DNA of 64,000 bases from Mycobacterium scrofulaceum (GCF_001667885.1 NZ_LZJW01000057.1:1-64000), one strand, 5' to 3'; counted from the first letter of the stretch, positions 35,097 to 44,705 are shown. The notes: a model not told the origin generated them from the letters alone. Numbers and translations: made by a program.

Positions 35097-36088
35097 CGCT
35101 TCTGCACCGCACCTTGGACGTCGTCGTCGATTCGGTCCTCGGCCGCCCGGGCCGCCGGGATGGACGGGTCTTCGACCAGGCCCACCGTCGCGTCCGCGGC
35201 GGTCATGATGCCGGCGCGGGCCAGCGCCCGGATGACCAGGACGCGCAGCTGCCGCCCGGCCTCGAACTGCTTACCGGGCAGCGTCCGCGCCACCAGACGC
35301 AGGGTGACGGTGTCGACCTCGATGCTCTCCACGCCCATGACGGTGGGCGCGTCCAGCAGCAACTCGCCCAGCACCGGGTTTTCCATCGCGTGGTCGCATT
35401 CCTGGTGCAAGACCTCGTAGACCCGGTTCAGGTCGGCGCTGGTGGACACCGGGATGTCCACCACCGCACGGGCCCAGTCCTTGGACAGGTTCACCACCTT
35501 GACGATCTGCCCGTTGGGGATGGTCAGCACCTCGCCATCCGGTGAGCGCAGCCGGGTCACCCGAAGCGTCACGTTCTCGACGGTGCCGCTGGCCTCCGTC
35601 GAGGAGACCACGGTGAGGGTGACCAGGTCACCGAAGCCGTACTGGCGCTCCGCCAGAATGAAGAAGCCGGACAACAGGTCCCTCACCAGCTGCTGCGCGC
35701 CGAAACCCAGGGCGGCGCCGACCACGGTGGCCGGCGCGACCAGTCCCCCGACCGAGAACTGCAGCACGTCGGCGATCTGCATGATCACCCAAATGCTGAT
35801 GAGAACCACCGAGACCCACGAGATCACCGAGGCCATGGCCTGGCGGTGCTTGGTGGCTTCTGAGCGCACCAGCGCATCACTTTCGGCGAATCCCACGTTG
35901 AGCTGACGGGTGACCTGCTGCGCCACCCAGTTGACGAACCGGGCCGCCAGCACCGCCACGATCAGCACCATCACGATCCGCAGACCGCGGGTGATGATCC
36001 ACTGCCCGATGTCGCCGCGCCAAAATTCGTGCCAGCCGAGCGCCCTCGTCAGGGCGGTCGAGGCAAGAGGAGTTGTGTTAGTCGTCAT
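35093..36088 (-). CDS. MscS-family small mechanosensitive ion channel (Rv3104c-like)
   Basis: 331 residues: helices at about 33-53 ([20 protein letters not shown]), 87-107 and the pore-lining helix [35 protein letters not shown] split by Gly/Ala as in MscS, then the beta domain (YGFGDLVTL ... [20 protein letters not shown] ... IPNGQI) that gives the family signature. It relieves osmotic pressure by opening in a stretched membrane. ATG at 36088 lies within the last codons of prfB (11-base overlap). Confidence 0.9.
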   Translation of the reverse strand: MTTNTTPLASTALTRALGWHEFWRGDIGQWIITRGLRIVMVLIVAVLAARFVNWVAQQVTRQLNVGFAESDALVRSEATKHRQAMASVISWVSVVLISIWVIMQIADVLQFSVGGLVAPATVVGAALGFGAQQLVRDLLSGFFILAERQYGFGDLVTLTVVSSTEASGTVENVTLRVTRLRSPDGEVLTIPNGQIVKVVNLSKDWARAVVDIPVSTSADLNRVYEVLHQECDHAMENPVLGELLLDAPTVMGVESIEVDTVTLRLVARTLPGKQFEAGRQLRVLVIRALARAGIMTAADATVGLVEDPSIPAARAAEDRIDDDVQGAVQKR

Positions 36089-37184
36089 CTTTTCGGTTGC
36101 GCCACCGGATTCCCGCTTCCAGGAATCCGTCGATGTCCCCGTCCAGGACGGCAGCCGGATTGCCGACCTCGTACTCGGTCCGCAGATCCTTGACCATCTG
36201 ATACGGGTGCAGCACGTAGGAGCGCATCTGGTTGCCCCACGAACTGCCGCCTTCGCCTTTCAACGCGTCCAGCTCCGCGCGTTCTTCGGAACGCTTGCGC
36301 TCCAACAACTTTGCCTGAAGCACGCGCATCGCCGAAATCTTATTCTGCAGCTGCGATTTTTCGTTCTGGCAAGTTACGACGATACCCGTTGGGATGTGGG
36401 TTAAACGAACCGCCGAGTCGGTGGTGTTCACCGATTGCCCGCCGGGCCCGCTGGAGCGGTAAACGTCAACGCGCACATCGCCTTCCGGGATGTCGATGTG
36501 ATCCGTGGTGTCCACCACGGGAAGTACCTCGACTTCGGCGAACGAAGTCTGGCGTCGATTCTGGTTGTCGAACGGGCTGATCCGCACCAACCGATGGGTG
36601 CCCTGCTCGACGGACAACGTGCCGTAGGCGAACGGGGCGTGCACGGCGAACGTCGCGCTCTTGATGCCCGCCTCCTCAGCGTAGGAGGTGTCGAACACTT
36701 CGACCGGGTACTTGTGCTGCTCGGCCCACCGGATGTACATCCGCATCAGCATCTCGGCCCAGTCGGCCGCGTCCACCCCGCCGGCACCCGACCGGATGGT
36801 GACCAGCGCCTCCCGCTCGTCGTACTCACCCGAGAGCAGCGTGCGCACCTCGGTGGCTTCTATATCGGCCCGCAGCGCCTTCAGCTCGGCGTCCGCCTCG
36901 GCGAGCGCGTCCGCGGCGCCTTCCTCGGCCGCCAGCTCGTAGAGCACCGGCAGATCGTCGAGGCGACCGCGCAGCTCCTCGACGCGGCGCAGCTCCCCCT
37001 GGGCGTGGGACAACTCGCTGGTCACCCGCTGGGCGCGGGCCTGGTCGTCCCACAGTTGGGGATCGGACGCCTCGTGCTCGAGCTTCTCGATGCGGCTGCG
37101 CAGACCGTCGACATCGAGCACCCGCTCCACCGTGGTCAGGGTGGAGTCGAGGGCGGCGATGTCGGCTTGACGGTCGGGTTCCAC
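36078..37184 (-). CDS. prfB: Peptide chain release factor 2
   Basis: 368 residues from GTG 37184 (TTG 37193 is an alternative). It ends translation at UGA and UAA. The RF2 stop-codon tripeptide SPF is in [10 protein letters not shown], and the catalytic GGQ in [16 protein letters not shown]. The coiled N-terminal domain ([17 protein letters not shown] ... [12 protein letters not shown]) is intact. No in-frame UGA/CUUUGA frameshift site of the E. coli kind is present, so the gene reads through in one frame. It heads the prfB-mscS-Rv3103c-ftsE-ftsX-smpB run and is divergent from fprA. Confidence 0.96.
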   Translation of the reverse strand: MEPDRQADIAALDSTLTTVERVLDVDGLRSRIEKLEHEASDPQLWDDQARAQRVTSELSHAQGELRRVEELRGRLDDLPVLYELAAEEGAADALAEADAELKALRADIEATEVRTLLSGEYDEREALVTIRSGAGGVDAADWAEMLMRMYIRWAEQHKYPVEVFDTSYAEEAGIKSATFAVHAPFAYGTLSVEQGTHRLVRISPFDNQNRRQTSFAEVEVLPVVDTTDHIDIPEGDVRVDVYRSSGPGGQSVNTTDSAVRLTHIPTGIVVTCQNEKSQLQNKISAMRVLQAKLLERKRSEERAELDALKGEGGSSWGNQMRSYVLHPYQMVKDLRTEYEVGNPAAVLDGDIDGFLEAGIRWRNRKDDD

Positions 37185-37346
37185 AGCGGACAACGTTACC
37201 GGGACGTTCCAAGCGCCCCGGCTCCCGGCGAGTGCTCGGGCCACGACCAGCGGTCATGCGTTTAGCATCGAGTCACGATCATGTGCACCCCGCGCTGCGC
37301 GCCGACAGCCCCCGCGCGCTAACCGGGCACGAATAGAAGGTCGAGT

Positions 37347-38714
37347 ATGCGCCCATACCACGTTGCCATCGTCGGCTCCGGACCGTCCGGGTTCTTCGCC
37401 GCGTCCTCCTTGCTCAAAGCGGCCGACGCGGCCGAAGACATCGAGGTAGCGGTCGACATGCTGGAGATGCTGCCGACCCCCTGGGGGCTGGTGCGCTCCG
37501 GCGTCGCGCCCGACCACCCGAAGATCAAGTCGATCAGCAGGCAGTTCGAGAAGACCGCCGAAGATCCCCGGTTCAGATTCTTCGGCAATGTGGTGGTCGG
37601 CGAGCACGTGCAGCCCGGCGAGCTGTCCGAACGGTATGACGCGGTGATCTACGCCATCGGCGCCCAATCCGACCGGTCGTTGAAGATTCCCGGCGAGGAC
37701 CTGCCCGGCAGCATGGCCGCGGTGGAATTCGTGGGCTGGTACAACGCCCACCCGCACTTCCAGGAACCCGGTCCCGACCTGTCGGGTGCCCGGGCCGTCG
37801 TCGTCGGCAACGGCAACGTCGCCCTCGACGTCGCCCGCATCCTGGTGACCGATCCCGACGTGCTCGCACGCACCGACATCGCCGATCACGCCCTGGATTC
37901 GCTGCGGCCGTGTGGCGTGGAGGAAGTGGTGATCATCGGGCGGCGCGGGCCGCTGCAGACCGCGTTCACCACGCTGGAGTTGCGCGAATTGGCAGATCTG
38001 GAGGGGGTCGACGTGATCGTCGACCCGGCGCAGCTGGACGGCATCACCGCCGACGACGAGGCCGCCGCGGACAAGACGACGAAGCTGAACATCAAGGCGT
38101 TGCGCGATTACGCCACGCGGGAACCACGGCCCGGCCATCGTCGGATCGTGTTCCGGTTCATGACTTCGCCGATCGAGATCAAGGGCGACGGCAAGGTGGA
38201 GAGCATCGTCCTCGGCCGCAACGAGCTGGTCACCGACGACAGCGGCCGGGTGTCCGCCAAGGACACCGGCGAGCGCGAGGAGCTGCCGGTCCAGCTGGTG
38301 GTGCGGTCGGTCGGCTACCGCGGTATGCCCACGCCCGGGCTGCCGTTCGACGACAAATCCGCGACCATCCCCAACACCGGCGGCCGGGTGGAGGGCAGCC
38401 GCAACGAATACGTCGCCGGATGGATCAAGCGCGGGCCGACCGGCGTCATCGGCACCAATAAGAAGGACTCCCAGGACACGGTCGACACCCTGATCGCCGA
38501 TCTGGGTCGCGCGAGAGAAACCGGCCTACCGGACTTCCCCGACGATCACGCCGACCAGCTGGCCGACTGGCTGGCCTCACGCCAGCCGAAGCTGGTCACC
38601 TCCGCGCACTGGGAGATCATCGACCGTCATGAGCGCGCGGCCGGGGAGCCGCACGGGCGTCCGCGGGTCAAGCTGCCCAACCTGGCCGAGCTGCTGCGGA
38701 TCAGTCACGGCTGA
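37347..38714 (+). CDS. fprA: NADPH-ferredoxin reductase FprA
   Basis: 455 residues, adrenodoxin-reductase type. FAD site at the N-terminus: HVAIVGSGPSGFFAASSLL, with EMLPTPWGLVRSGVAPDHP after it. NADP site: AVVVGNGNVALDVARIL and VVIIGRRGPLQTAFT. C-terminal FAD contact: AGWIKRGPTGVIGTNKKDS. It passes electrons from NADPH to ferredoxins serving cytochromes P450 and other enzymes. The ATG follows GAAGGTCGAG. In M. tuberculosis (Rv3106) it is also divergent from prfB. Confidence 0.97.
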   Translation: MRPYHVAIVGSGPSGFFAASSLLKAADAAEDIEVAVDMLEMLPTPWGLVRSGVAPDHPKIKSISRQFEKTAEDPRFRFFGNVVVGEHVQPGELSERYDAVIYAIGAQSDRSLKIPGEDLPGSMAAVEFVGWYNAHPHFQEPGPDLSGARAVVVGNGNVALDVARILVTDPDVLARTDIADHALDSLRPCGVEEVVIIGRRGPLQTAFTTLELRELADLEGVDVIVDPAQLDGITADDEAAADKTTKLNIKALRDYATREPRPGHRRIVFRFMTSPIEIKGDGKVESIVLGRNELVTDDSGRVSAKDTGEREELPVQLVVRSVGYRGMPTPGLPFDDKSATIPNTGGRVEGSRNEYVAGWIKRGPTGVIGTNKKDSQDTVDTLIADLGRARETGLPDFPDDHADQLADWLASRQPKLVTSAHWEIIDRHERAAGEPHGRPRVKLPNLAELLRISHG

Positions 38715-38729
38715 CAACCCCGTCAGCCG
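38708..38729 (+). terminator. Perfect hairpin over the fprA stop codon
   Basis: CGGCTGAC and GTCAGCCG are perfect 8-base arms around a 6-base loop; the TGA stop lies inside the left arm. No T-run follows. A likely intrinsic stop or RNA-stability element for fprA. Confidence 0.5.
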
Positions 38730-38865
38730 GGCATGCACGCAGGCGGCCGGGGCCGGGAACGCCTCTCTCCCAGAGGCATTGGCGCCGAAGCGGTTCAACG
38801 GCTTTCGCTATCAGCCAGGCATCTGATGAGCGCCACCCGCCCACCCGCGGCCGGATGACGGAACG

Positions 38866-39195
38866 CTAGACCGGGGGCGGCTCGGACGGGGCGAACTTCC
38901 AGTTGTCCGGGTTCTTCGGCGAATACACCACCGGAAACAGCTGGCCCATGGTCGGCCAGTGCTCGACGTCGACGGCCATGCGCTGATAGACCGCGTGCTC
39001 GCTGACCGTCGGACCGTTGATCACCCCGGCGATGGTGACGAATTGCTCGCCCGCGGCATCCGGTCGCGGGCTCACGCCGGTCACCAGCAGCGTGCCGTTC
39101 AAGAGGTCCCCACGCGGGCCGCGCGGGAGGAACCGCTGAGCAAGAGCGACCGCCAGGACGGCCAGCAGCAGGATCAGGACTCCGAATTCCCACAC
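38866..39195 (-). CDS. Small membrane-anchored protein, unknown function
   Basis: 109 residues from GTG 39195: an N-terminal membrane helix (FGVLILLLAVLAVALAQRF) and a soluble domain with LLNGTLLVTGVSPRP, FVTIAGVINGPTVSEHAVYQ and LFPVVYSPKNPDNWKFAP. The beta-rich domain is typical of actinobacterial proteins without assigned role. It is divergent from the hisN-like gene (33 bases between starts). Confidence 0.72.
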   Translation of the reverse strand: MWEFGVLILLLAVLAVALAQRFLPRGPRGDLLNGTLLVTGVSPRPDAAGEQFVTIAGVINGPTVSEHAVYQRMAVDVEHWPTMGQLFPVVYSPKNPDNWKFAPSEPPPV

Positions 39196-39228
39196 CCCGC
39201 CATCGTAGGGCCGTGGTAGGACTGCGTC

Positions 39229-40017
39229 ATGAGTCGGGACGATCTGACGCTGGCGCTCACGCTCGCCGACCGCGCGGACGCGCTGACCTCCGCCCGGTTC
39301 GGCGCGCTGGACCTGCGCGTAGACACTAAGCCCGACCTGACCCCGGTCACCGACGCGGACCGCTCGGTGGAGACCGAGCTGCGCCAGGTGCTCGGGCGCG
39401 AACGGCCGCAGGACAGCATCCTCGGCGAGGAATTCGGCGGCGCCGCCGTTTTCACCGGCCGGCAGTGGATCATCGATCCCATCGACGGCACCAAGAACTT
39501 CGTGCGCGGCGTACCGGTGTGGGCCAGCTTGATCGCGTTGCTCGAAGACGGTGTGCCGGTGGTCGGCGTCGTGAGCGCGCCGGCGCTGCAGCGCCGGTGG
39601 TGGGCCGCTCACGGCCTGGGCGCGTTCGTCGCCGTCGACGGCGCACCGCCGCGGGCGCTATCGGTTTCGTCTGTGGCGCAACTTGATTCGGCTAGCCTGT
39701 CCTTCTCCAGCCTGTCCGGCTGGGCCGAGCGCGGCCTGCGTGACCGCTTCATCGGGCTCACCGACGCGGTATGGCGAGTGCGTGCCTTCGGCGACTTCCT
39801 GTCCTATTGCCTGGTGGCCGAGGGGGCGGTCGACATTGCCGCCGAACCCGAGGTGTCGGTGTGGGACCTCGCCGCCCTCGACGTCCTCGTGCGCGAAGCG
39901 GGCGGAAAGATGACCGGCCTCGACGGCGTCGCGGGGCCGCACCGCGGCAGCGCCGTGGCGACCAACGCGACACTGCACGAACTCGTGCTTCGCGCCCTCG
40001 ACGCCGGCGGTCTGTGA
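39229..40017 (+). CDS. hisN: Histidinol-phosphate phosphatase/inositol monophosphatase-family protein (Rv3137-like)
   Basis: 262 residues of the Mg2+-dependent inositol monophosphatase superfamily. Metal residues are visible in [31 protein letters not shown] and, near the C-terminus, [18 protein letters not shown]. The family member Rv3137 in M. tuberculosis has been assigned as the histidinol-phosphate phosphatase that completes histidine synthesis, and this gene holds the same place before fadE24. Inositol or other phosphates remain possible. Confidence 0.85.
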   Translation: MSRDDLTLALTLADRADALTSARFGALDLRVDTKPDLTPVTDADRSVETELRQVLGRERPQDSILGEEFGGAAVFTGRQWIIDPIDGTKNFVRGVPVWASLIALLEDGVPVVGVVSAPALQRRWWAAHGLGAFVAVDGAPPRALSVSSVAQLDSASLSFSSLSGWAERGLRDRFIGLTDAVWRVRAFGDFLSYCLVAEGAVDIAAEPEVSVWDLAALDVLVREAGGKMTGLDGVAGPHRGSAVATNATLHELVLRALDAGGL

Positions 40018-40041
40018 ATTAGTTAACAAGTGTTCTCTGTG

Positions 40042-40061
40042 ATCTTACTCCGGAGTAAGAT
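40042..40061. promoter_or_regulatory. 20-bp perfect palindrome before fadE24 (likely operator)
   Basis: ATCTTACTCCGGAGTAAGAT is fully self-complementary, 41 bases before the fadE24 ATG. TAAGAT at its right end also resembles a -10 box, so a bound dimer would block transcription. Form and place fit a TetR/FadR-like operator on a fatty-acid oxidation operon; the regulator is unknown. Confidence 0.7.
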
Positions 40062-40102
40062 AGCCTTGTTCGCACTGCCCCGACTAACTACAGGCTGCCG
40101 AC

Positions 40103-41512
40103 ATGACCGACACTGGTTCCGGTTCAACAAAAGCGTCCAAATCCGCCCGCTCCGGTCGCAAACGGAAAGACCATGAGAGCGCGGTAGGGCTGCAACACCA
40201 CAAGCGCACGGGCGTCGACATCGCCATCGCGCTACTCACCCCGCTCATGGGCCAGGAGTTCCTGGACAAGTACCGTCTGCGCGATCCGGTCAACCGGGGG
40301 CTGCAGTACGGCACGAAGACCGTCTTCTCCACCGCGGCCGCCACCTCCCGGCAGTTCAGGCGGCTACAGAATCTGCGCGGCGGGCCCACCCGGCTGAAGT
40401 CGAGCGGCAAGGACTACTTCGACCTGACGCCCGACGACGAGCAGCAGATGATCGTCGAAACCCTCACCGAATTCGCCGAAGAGGTGTTGCGGCCCGCGGC
40501 GCCCGACGCCGACGAGGCGGCGACCTACCCGGCCGACTTGATCGCCAAGGCCGCCGAGTTGGGCATCACCGCGATCAACATCCCCGAGGACTTCGACGGC
40601 ATCGCCGCGCACCGGTCCAGCGTGACCAACGTGCTGGCGGCCGAGGCGCTCGCCTACGGCGACATGGGTCTCGCGTTGCCGATCCTGGCCCCGGGGGGCG
40701 TGGCCGCGGCACTGACGCACTGGGGCAGCGCGGACCAGCAGGCCACCTATCTGCACGAGTTCGCCGGCGAGAATGTCCCGCAGGCCTGCGTCGCGATCGC
40801 GGAGCCGCATCCGCTGTTCGACCCCACCCAGCTGAAGACGACCGCGGTGCGCACACCGAGCGGCTACCGCCTCGATGGCGTGAAGTCGTTGGTGCCGGCG
40901 GCGGCCGACGCCGAGCTGTTCATCGTCGGCGCGCAGCTGGACGGCAAGCCCGCCCTGTTCATCGTCGAATCGTCGACGAAAGGCCTTGCGGTCAAGGCGG
41001 ATCCGAGCATGGGCATCCGCGCGGCGGCGCTGGGCCACGTGGAGCTCTCGGGCGTTTCAGTGCCGCTGAGCGCGCGGCTCGGTGAGGACGAAGCGACCGA
41101 CGACGACTATTCGGAGGCCGTCGCGCTGTCCCGGCTGGGCTGGGCGGCGCTGGCGGTCGGCACCTCGCACGCGGTCCTCGACTACGTGGTGCCCTACGTG
41201 AAGGAGCGCGAGGCCTTCGGGGAGCCGATCGCCCATCGTCAGGCCGTCGCGTTCATGTGCGCCAACATCGCGATCGAACTGGACGGGCTGCGGCTGATCA
41301 CGTGGCGGGGCGCCGCCCGCGCCGAGCAGGGCCTGCCCTTCATCCGCGAGGCGGCGCTGGCCAAGCGATTGGGCGCCGACAAGGGCATGCAGATCGGCCT
41401 CGACGGCGTGCAGCTGCTCGGCGGCCACGGCTTCACGAAAGAGCACCCGGTCGAGCGCTGGTACCGCGACCTGCGGGCCATCGGCGTGGCCGAGGGCGTC
41501 GTCGTCATCTAA
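40103..41512 (+). CDS. fadE24: Acyl-CoA dehydrogenase FadE24
   Basis: 469 residues. A basic N-terminal extension (SGSTKASKSARSGRKRKDH) precedes the acyl-CoA dehydrogenase domain: TLTEFAEEVLRPAA, the middle beta domain starting near CVAIAEPHPLFD, and the C-terminal FAD helix region GVQLLGGHGFTKEHPVERW. The Glu/Thr signature expected in the middle domain is altered. It would remove hydrogen from a fatty acyl- or steroid side-chain-CoA together with FadE23, as the heteromeric ACADs of mycobacteria do; the pair is adjacent here and in M. tuberculosis (Rv3139-Rv3140). A palindromic operator lies upstream. Confidence 0.93.
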   Translation: MTDTGSGSTKASKSARSGRKRKDHESAVGLQHHKRTGVDIAIALLTPLMGQEFLDKYRLRDPVNRGLQYGTKTVFSTAAATSRQFRRLQNLRGGPTRLKSSGKDYFDLTPDDEQQMIVETLTEFAEEVLRPAAPDADEAATYPADLIAKAAELGITAINIPEDFDGIAAHRSSVTNVLAAEALAYGDMGLALPILAPGGVAAALTHWGSADQQATYLHEFAGENVPQACVAIAEPHPLFDPTQLKTTAVRTPSGYRLDGVKSLVPAAADAELFIVGAQLDGKPALFIVESSTKGLAVKADPSMGIRAAALGHVELSGVSVPLSARLGEDEATDDDYSEAVALSRLGWAALAVGTSHAVLDYVVPYVKEREAFGEPIAHRQAVAFMCANIAIELDGLRLITWRGAARAEQGLPFIREAALAKRLGADKGMQIGLDGVQLLGGHGFTKEHPVERWYRDLRAIGVAEGVVVI

Positions 41513-41544
41513 GTCGTCATCCAACTCGAGCCGAAAGACCAATC

Positions 41545-42750
41545 ATGGCAATCAATCTGGAACTGCCCCGCAAGCTGCAAGCGGTGGCTGTCAAGACTCA
41601 TCAGGGCGCCGCGGAGTTGATGCGGCCGATCGCCCGCAAATACGACCTGGCCGAACACGCCTACCCGGTCGAACTCGACACGCTGTACAACCTGTTCGCC
41701 GGTGCTTCGGAGTCCATCGAATTCGCCGGGGCCGACAACCTGGGCGATGAGAACAAGGACCGGGACCAAAACCACAACGGTGCCAACATGGCGGCGCTGC
41801 TGCAGACCCTCGAGGCCTGTTGGGGCGACGTGGCGATGATGTTGTCCGTCCCCTATCAGGGCCTGGGCAACGCGGCCATCTCCGCGGTCGCCACCGAAGA
41901 ACAGCTGGAACGGCTGGGCAAGGTGTGGGCGGCGATGGCCATCACCGAGCCGGGCTTCGGGTCCGACTCGGCGGCCGTGTCGACCACGGCGAAGCTGGAC
42001 GGCGACGAGTACGTGATCAACGGCGAAAAGATCTATGTCACCGCCGGTTCGCGGGCCACCCACATCGTGGTATGGGCCACGCTGGACAAGTCGCAGGGGC
42101 GCGCGGCCATCAAGTCGTTCATCGTGCCGCGCGAGCACCCCGGCGTGACGGTCGAACGGCTCGAACGCAAGCTCGGCATCAAGGGCTCCGACACCGCGGC
42201 GATCCGGTTCGACAACGTCCGGATCCCAAAGGAGAACCTGCTGGGCAACCCGGAAATCGAAGTCGGCAAGGGCTTTTCCGGCGTGATGGAGACCTTCGAC
42301 AACACCCGGCCCATCGTGGCCGCCATGGCGATCGGCGTCGCACGGGCCGCCCTGGAAGAGATCCGCAAGATCCTCACCGAGGCCGGCGTGGATATCTCGT
42401 ACGACAAGCCGTCGCACGTCCAGAGCGCCGCGGCCGCCGAGTTCCTGCGGATGGAGGCCGACTGGGAGGCCGCCTACCTGCTCGCGCTGCGCGCCGCGTG
42501 GCAGGCCGACAACAAGATCCCCAACTCCAAAGAGGCGTCGATGAGCAAGGCCAAGGCCGGCCGCATGGCCAGCGACGTCACCCTCAAGACGGTCGAATTG
42601 GCCGGAACAGCAGGCTATTCCGAGCAATCAATGCTGGAGAAATGGGCGCGCGACTCCAAGATCCTGGACATCTTCGAGGGCACCCAGCAGATCCAGCAGT
42701 TGGTGGTCGCCCGCCGCTTGCTGGGCCTGTCGTCGGCCGAGCTCAAATAG
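41545..42750 (+). CDS. fadE23: Acyl-CoA dehydrogenase FadE23
   Basis: 401 residues. Family sections: AAMAITEPGFGSDSAAVSTT (FAD/substrate signature), ATHIVVWATLDKSQGRAAIK, KLGIKGSDTAAIRFDNVRIP, and the C-terminal signature KWARDSKILDIFEGTQQIQQ, where Glu/Gly of FEGT fits the catalytic-base region. It lies 32 bases behind FadE24 and probably forms a heteromer with it. The ATG at 41545 matches the family N-terminus; codons in frame upstream overlap fadE24 and are not used. Confidence 0.93.
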   Translation: MAINLELPRKLQAVAVKTHQGAAELMRPIARKYDLAEHAYPVELDTLYNLFAGASESIEFAGADNLGDENKDRDQNHNGANMAALLQTLEACWGDVAMMLSVPYQGLGNAAISAVATEEQLERLGKVWAAMAITEPGFGSDSAAVSTTAKLDGDEYVINGEKIYVTAGSRATHIVVWATLDKSQGRAAIKSFIVPREHPGVTVERLERKLGIKGSDTAAIRFDNVRIPKENLLGNPEIEVGKGFSGVMETFDNTRPIVAAMAIGVARAALEEIRKILTEAGVDISYDKPSHVQSAAAAEFLRMEADWEAAYLLALRAAWQADNKIPNSKEASMSKAKAGRMASDVTLKTVELAGTAGYSEQSMLEKWARDSKILDIFEGTQQIQQLVVARRLLGLSSAELK

Positions 42751-42762
42751 CGACCGTTTGCG

Positions 42763-42820
42763 CCGAACGTGCAACCATGGCGAAAATTCGGCGATTTCTT
42801 CGCCCTGAGTGCACGTTCGG
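42763..42820. repeat. Nested inverted repeat between convergent genes
   Basis: Outer arms CCGAACGTGCA and TGCACGTTCGG (11 bases, perfect) enclose inner arms GGCGAA and TTCGCC. It lies between the stops of fadE23 and the aldo/keto reductase gene. It may be a bidirectional terminator or a small dispersed repeat (REP-like). Confidence 0.6.
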
Positions 42821-42826
42821 TGAAAC

Positions 42827-43684
42827 TTAGGCGCCGACCGCGTCGAGCCGCTCTCGGGCCTCGTCGTCGAATTCGATCGAGGCGGCGTCCAGGTTTTCCT
42901 CCAGGTGCCGCACCGACGAGGTGCCGGGGATCAGCAACACGTTGGGCGCCACGCCCAGCGTCCACGCCAGCGCGACCTGCGCCGGCGTGCGGCCCAGCCG
43001 CTCGGCCGTTTCGGTGATCAGCGGGTGCGTGAGCACGGGGTTCGGCTGCACGAAGGCGGCCCCCAGCGGAAAGAACGGAACGAACGCGATCCCGCGGGCC
43101 GTGCACTCCTGCAGGACGGGTGCCGATTCGCGGTCGACGAGGTTGAATGCGTTTTGCACACAAGCGATTTCGGTCCGCTCCAGAGCGTGCAGCAGGTGAT
43201 CGCGGTTGACGTTGCTCAGCCCGATCCCGCCGATCAGCCCCTCGTCGCGGGCTTCGATCATCACCGACAACTGGTCGTCGAACAGTTGATCCGGGCCGTC
43301 GCTTTCGAACACGCGCAGGTTGACCGCGGCCAGTTGGTCGACGCCGAGCGTGCGCAGGTTGGTCTCGATGTCGCGGCGCAGGTCGGCCGGCTCGTCGACG
43401 GGTAACCAGGCGCCCTGGTCGTCACGCCGGCCGCCGACCTTGCTCACCAACGCCAAGTTCTCCGGATAGGGATGCAGGGCCTCGCGGATGAGCTCGTTGG
43501 CGACGTCGGGGCCGTAGAACTGGGCGGTGTCGATGTGGTCGACACCGAGTTCGACCGCTCGCCGCAGCACGGCGAGCGCCTCGTCGCGGTCCCGCGGCGG
43601 GCCGAAGACGTTGGGGCCCGGCAACTGCATGGCGCCGAAGCCCACCCGGGAGACCGAAAAGCGACCGAGTGGAAAGGAATCCAT
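42827..43684 (-). CDS. Aldo/keto reductase
   Basis: 285 residues, TIM barrel. Tetrad positions: Asp and Tyr in DHIDTAQFYGP, Lys in LVSKVGG, while the usual catalytic His is Asn (AAVNLRVFES), a change seen in part of this superfamily. NADPH site near the end: LLIPGTSSVRHLEENLDA. It probably reduces an aldehyde or ketone with NADPH; substrate unknown. It converges with fadE23 and is divergent from the quinone-oxidoreductase-like gene. Confidence 0.87.
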   Translation of the reverse strand: MDSFPLGRFSVSRVGFGAMQLPGPNVFGPPRDRDEALAVLRRAVELGVDHIDTAQFYGPDVANELIREALHPYPENLALVSKVGGRRDDQGAWLPVDEPADLRRDIETNLRTLGVDQLAAVNLRVFESDGPDQLFDDQLSVMIEARDEGLIGGIGLSNVNRDHLLHALERTEIACVQNAFNLVDRESAPVLQECTARGIAFVPFFPLGAAFVQPNPVLTHPLITETAERLGRTPAQVALAWTLGVAPNVLLIPGTSSVRHLEENLDAASIEFDDEARERLDAVGA

Positions 43685-43706
43685 ACGGTGAGGTTAGCGT
43701 CGAAGC

Positions 43707-44705
43707 ATGGACACGTTTCAAGCGCTCGTCGCCCGCGAAGATGGTGACCGGATAACCGCCTCGGTCGAGACTTTGAGCCCCGCCGACCTGCCACCCGGTG
43801 AGGTGACGATCCGGGTGCTCTATTCGAGCGTCAACTACAAGGACGCGCTGGCGCTGACCCCGGGTGGTGGCGTGGTGCGCAGCTACCCGGTGGTGCCCGG
43901 CATCGACCTGACCGGCGAGGTCGTCGAATCCGACTCACCGGACTTCACCGTCGGCCAGCAGGTGTTGGCCCACGGATACCAGATCGGCACCGGCCACCAC
44001 GGCGGCTACGCCGAATACGCGCGGCTGCCGGCCGACCAGGTCGTCGCGCTCGGCGCGCTCAGCCCGCACGAGGGCGCCGCGATCGGTACCGCCGGCTTCA
44101 CCGCCGCGATGAGCGTGCAGGCGCTGATCGACTGGGGCGTCGAACCCGGCGCCGGCTCGGTGGTCGTCACGGGCGCCTCCGGCGGGGTGGGCTCGGTCAG
44201 CGTGGACCTGTTGGCCGCCGCGGGCTACCGGGTGGTGGCCTCGACCGGCAAGCAAGGGGCGGCCGGGCTGCTGAAAGAGCTTGGCGCCGCCGAGGTTATC
44301 GGCAGGCTGCCCGAGGACCCCGAGGCCAAGCCGCGGCCGTTGGCCAAGGCGCGGTGGTCGGCCGCGGTGGATTGCGTGGGCGGCGCAACGCTGGCCGACG
44401 TGCTCAGCGCCGTCGACTACGGTGGGGCGGTCGCCGCAAGCGGGCTGACCGGCGGTCCGGCGTTGCGCACCACGGTGATGCCGTTCATCCTGCGCGGGGT
44501 CGCCCTGCTGGGCATGGATTCGGTGCAGATGCCGATCGGGCGGCGCCGCAAACTGTGGGCGCTGCTGGGCGATTCGTTGCGGCCGCGTCACCTCGACCTG
44601 CTCACCAGCGACGTCGACATCAAGGATGTCGTCGATGTCCTGGATCAGGTGCGCGAAGGCAAGTTCACCGGGCGGGCCGTGGTGCGGGTCGCCGGTGGAT
44701 TTTGA
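43707..44705 (+). CDS. YhdH/AcuI-type acryloyl-CoA reductase-like MDR protein
   Basis: 332 residues of the zinc-less medium-chain dehydrogenase/reductase family. SSVNYKDALALTPGGG and PGIDLTGEVVESD are typical of YhdH/AcuI; the NADPH loop is VVTGASGGVGSVSVDLLAA, and IGTAGFTAAMSVQALI precedes it. AcuI enzymes reduce acryloyl-CoA to propionyl-CoA. The assignment is by family; it lies next to fadB4, another MDR protein. The start is ATG 43707, 22 bases from the divergent aldo/keto reductase start. Confidence 0.85.
   Translation: MDTFQALVAREDGDRITASVETLSPADLPPGEVTIRVLYSSVNYKDALALTPGGGVVRSYPVVPGIDLTGEVVESDSPDFTVGQQVLAHGYQIGTGHHGGYAEYARLPADQVVALGALSPHEGAAIGTAGFTAAMSVQALIDWGVEPGAGSVVVTGASGGVGSVSVDLLAAAGYRVVASTGKQGAAGLLKELGAAEVIGRLPEDPEAKPRPLAKARWSAAVDCVGGATLADVLSAVDYGGAVAASGLTGGPALRTTVMPFILRGVALLGMDSVQMPIGRRRKLWALLGDSLRPRHLDLLTSDVDIKDVVDVLDQVREGKFTGRAVVRVAGGF

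Noticed and set aside
36078..37184. Programmed frameshift in prfB as in E. coli
   Set aside because: The frame is continuous and no CTTTGA-type site is present near the N-terminus.
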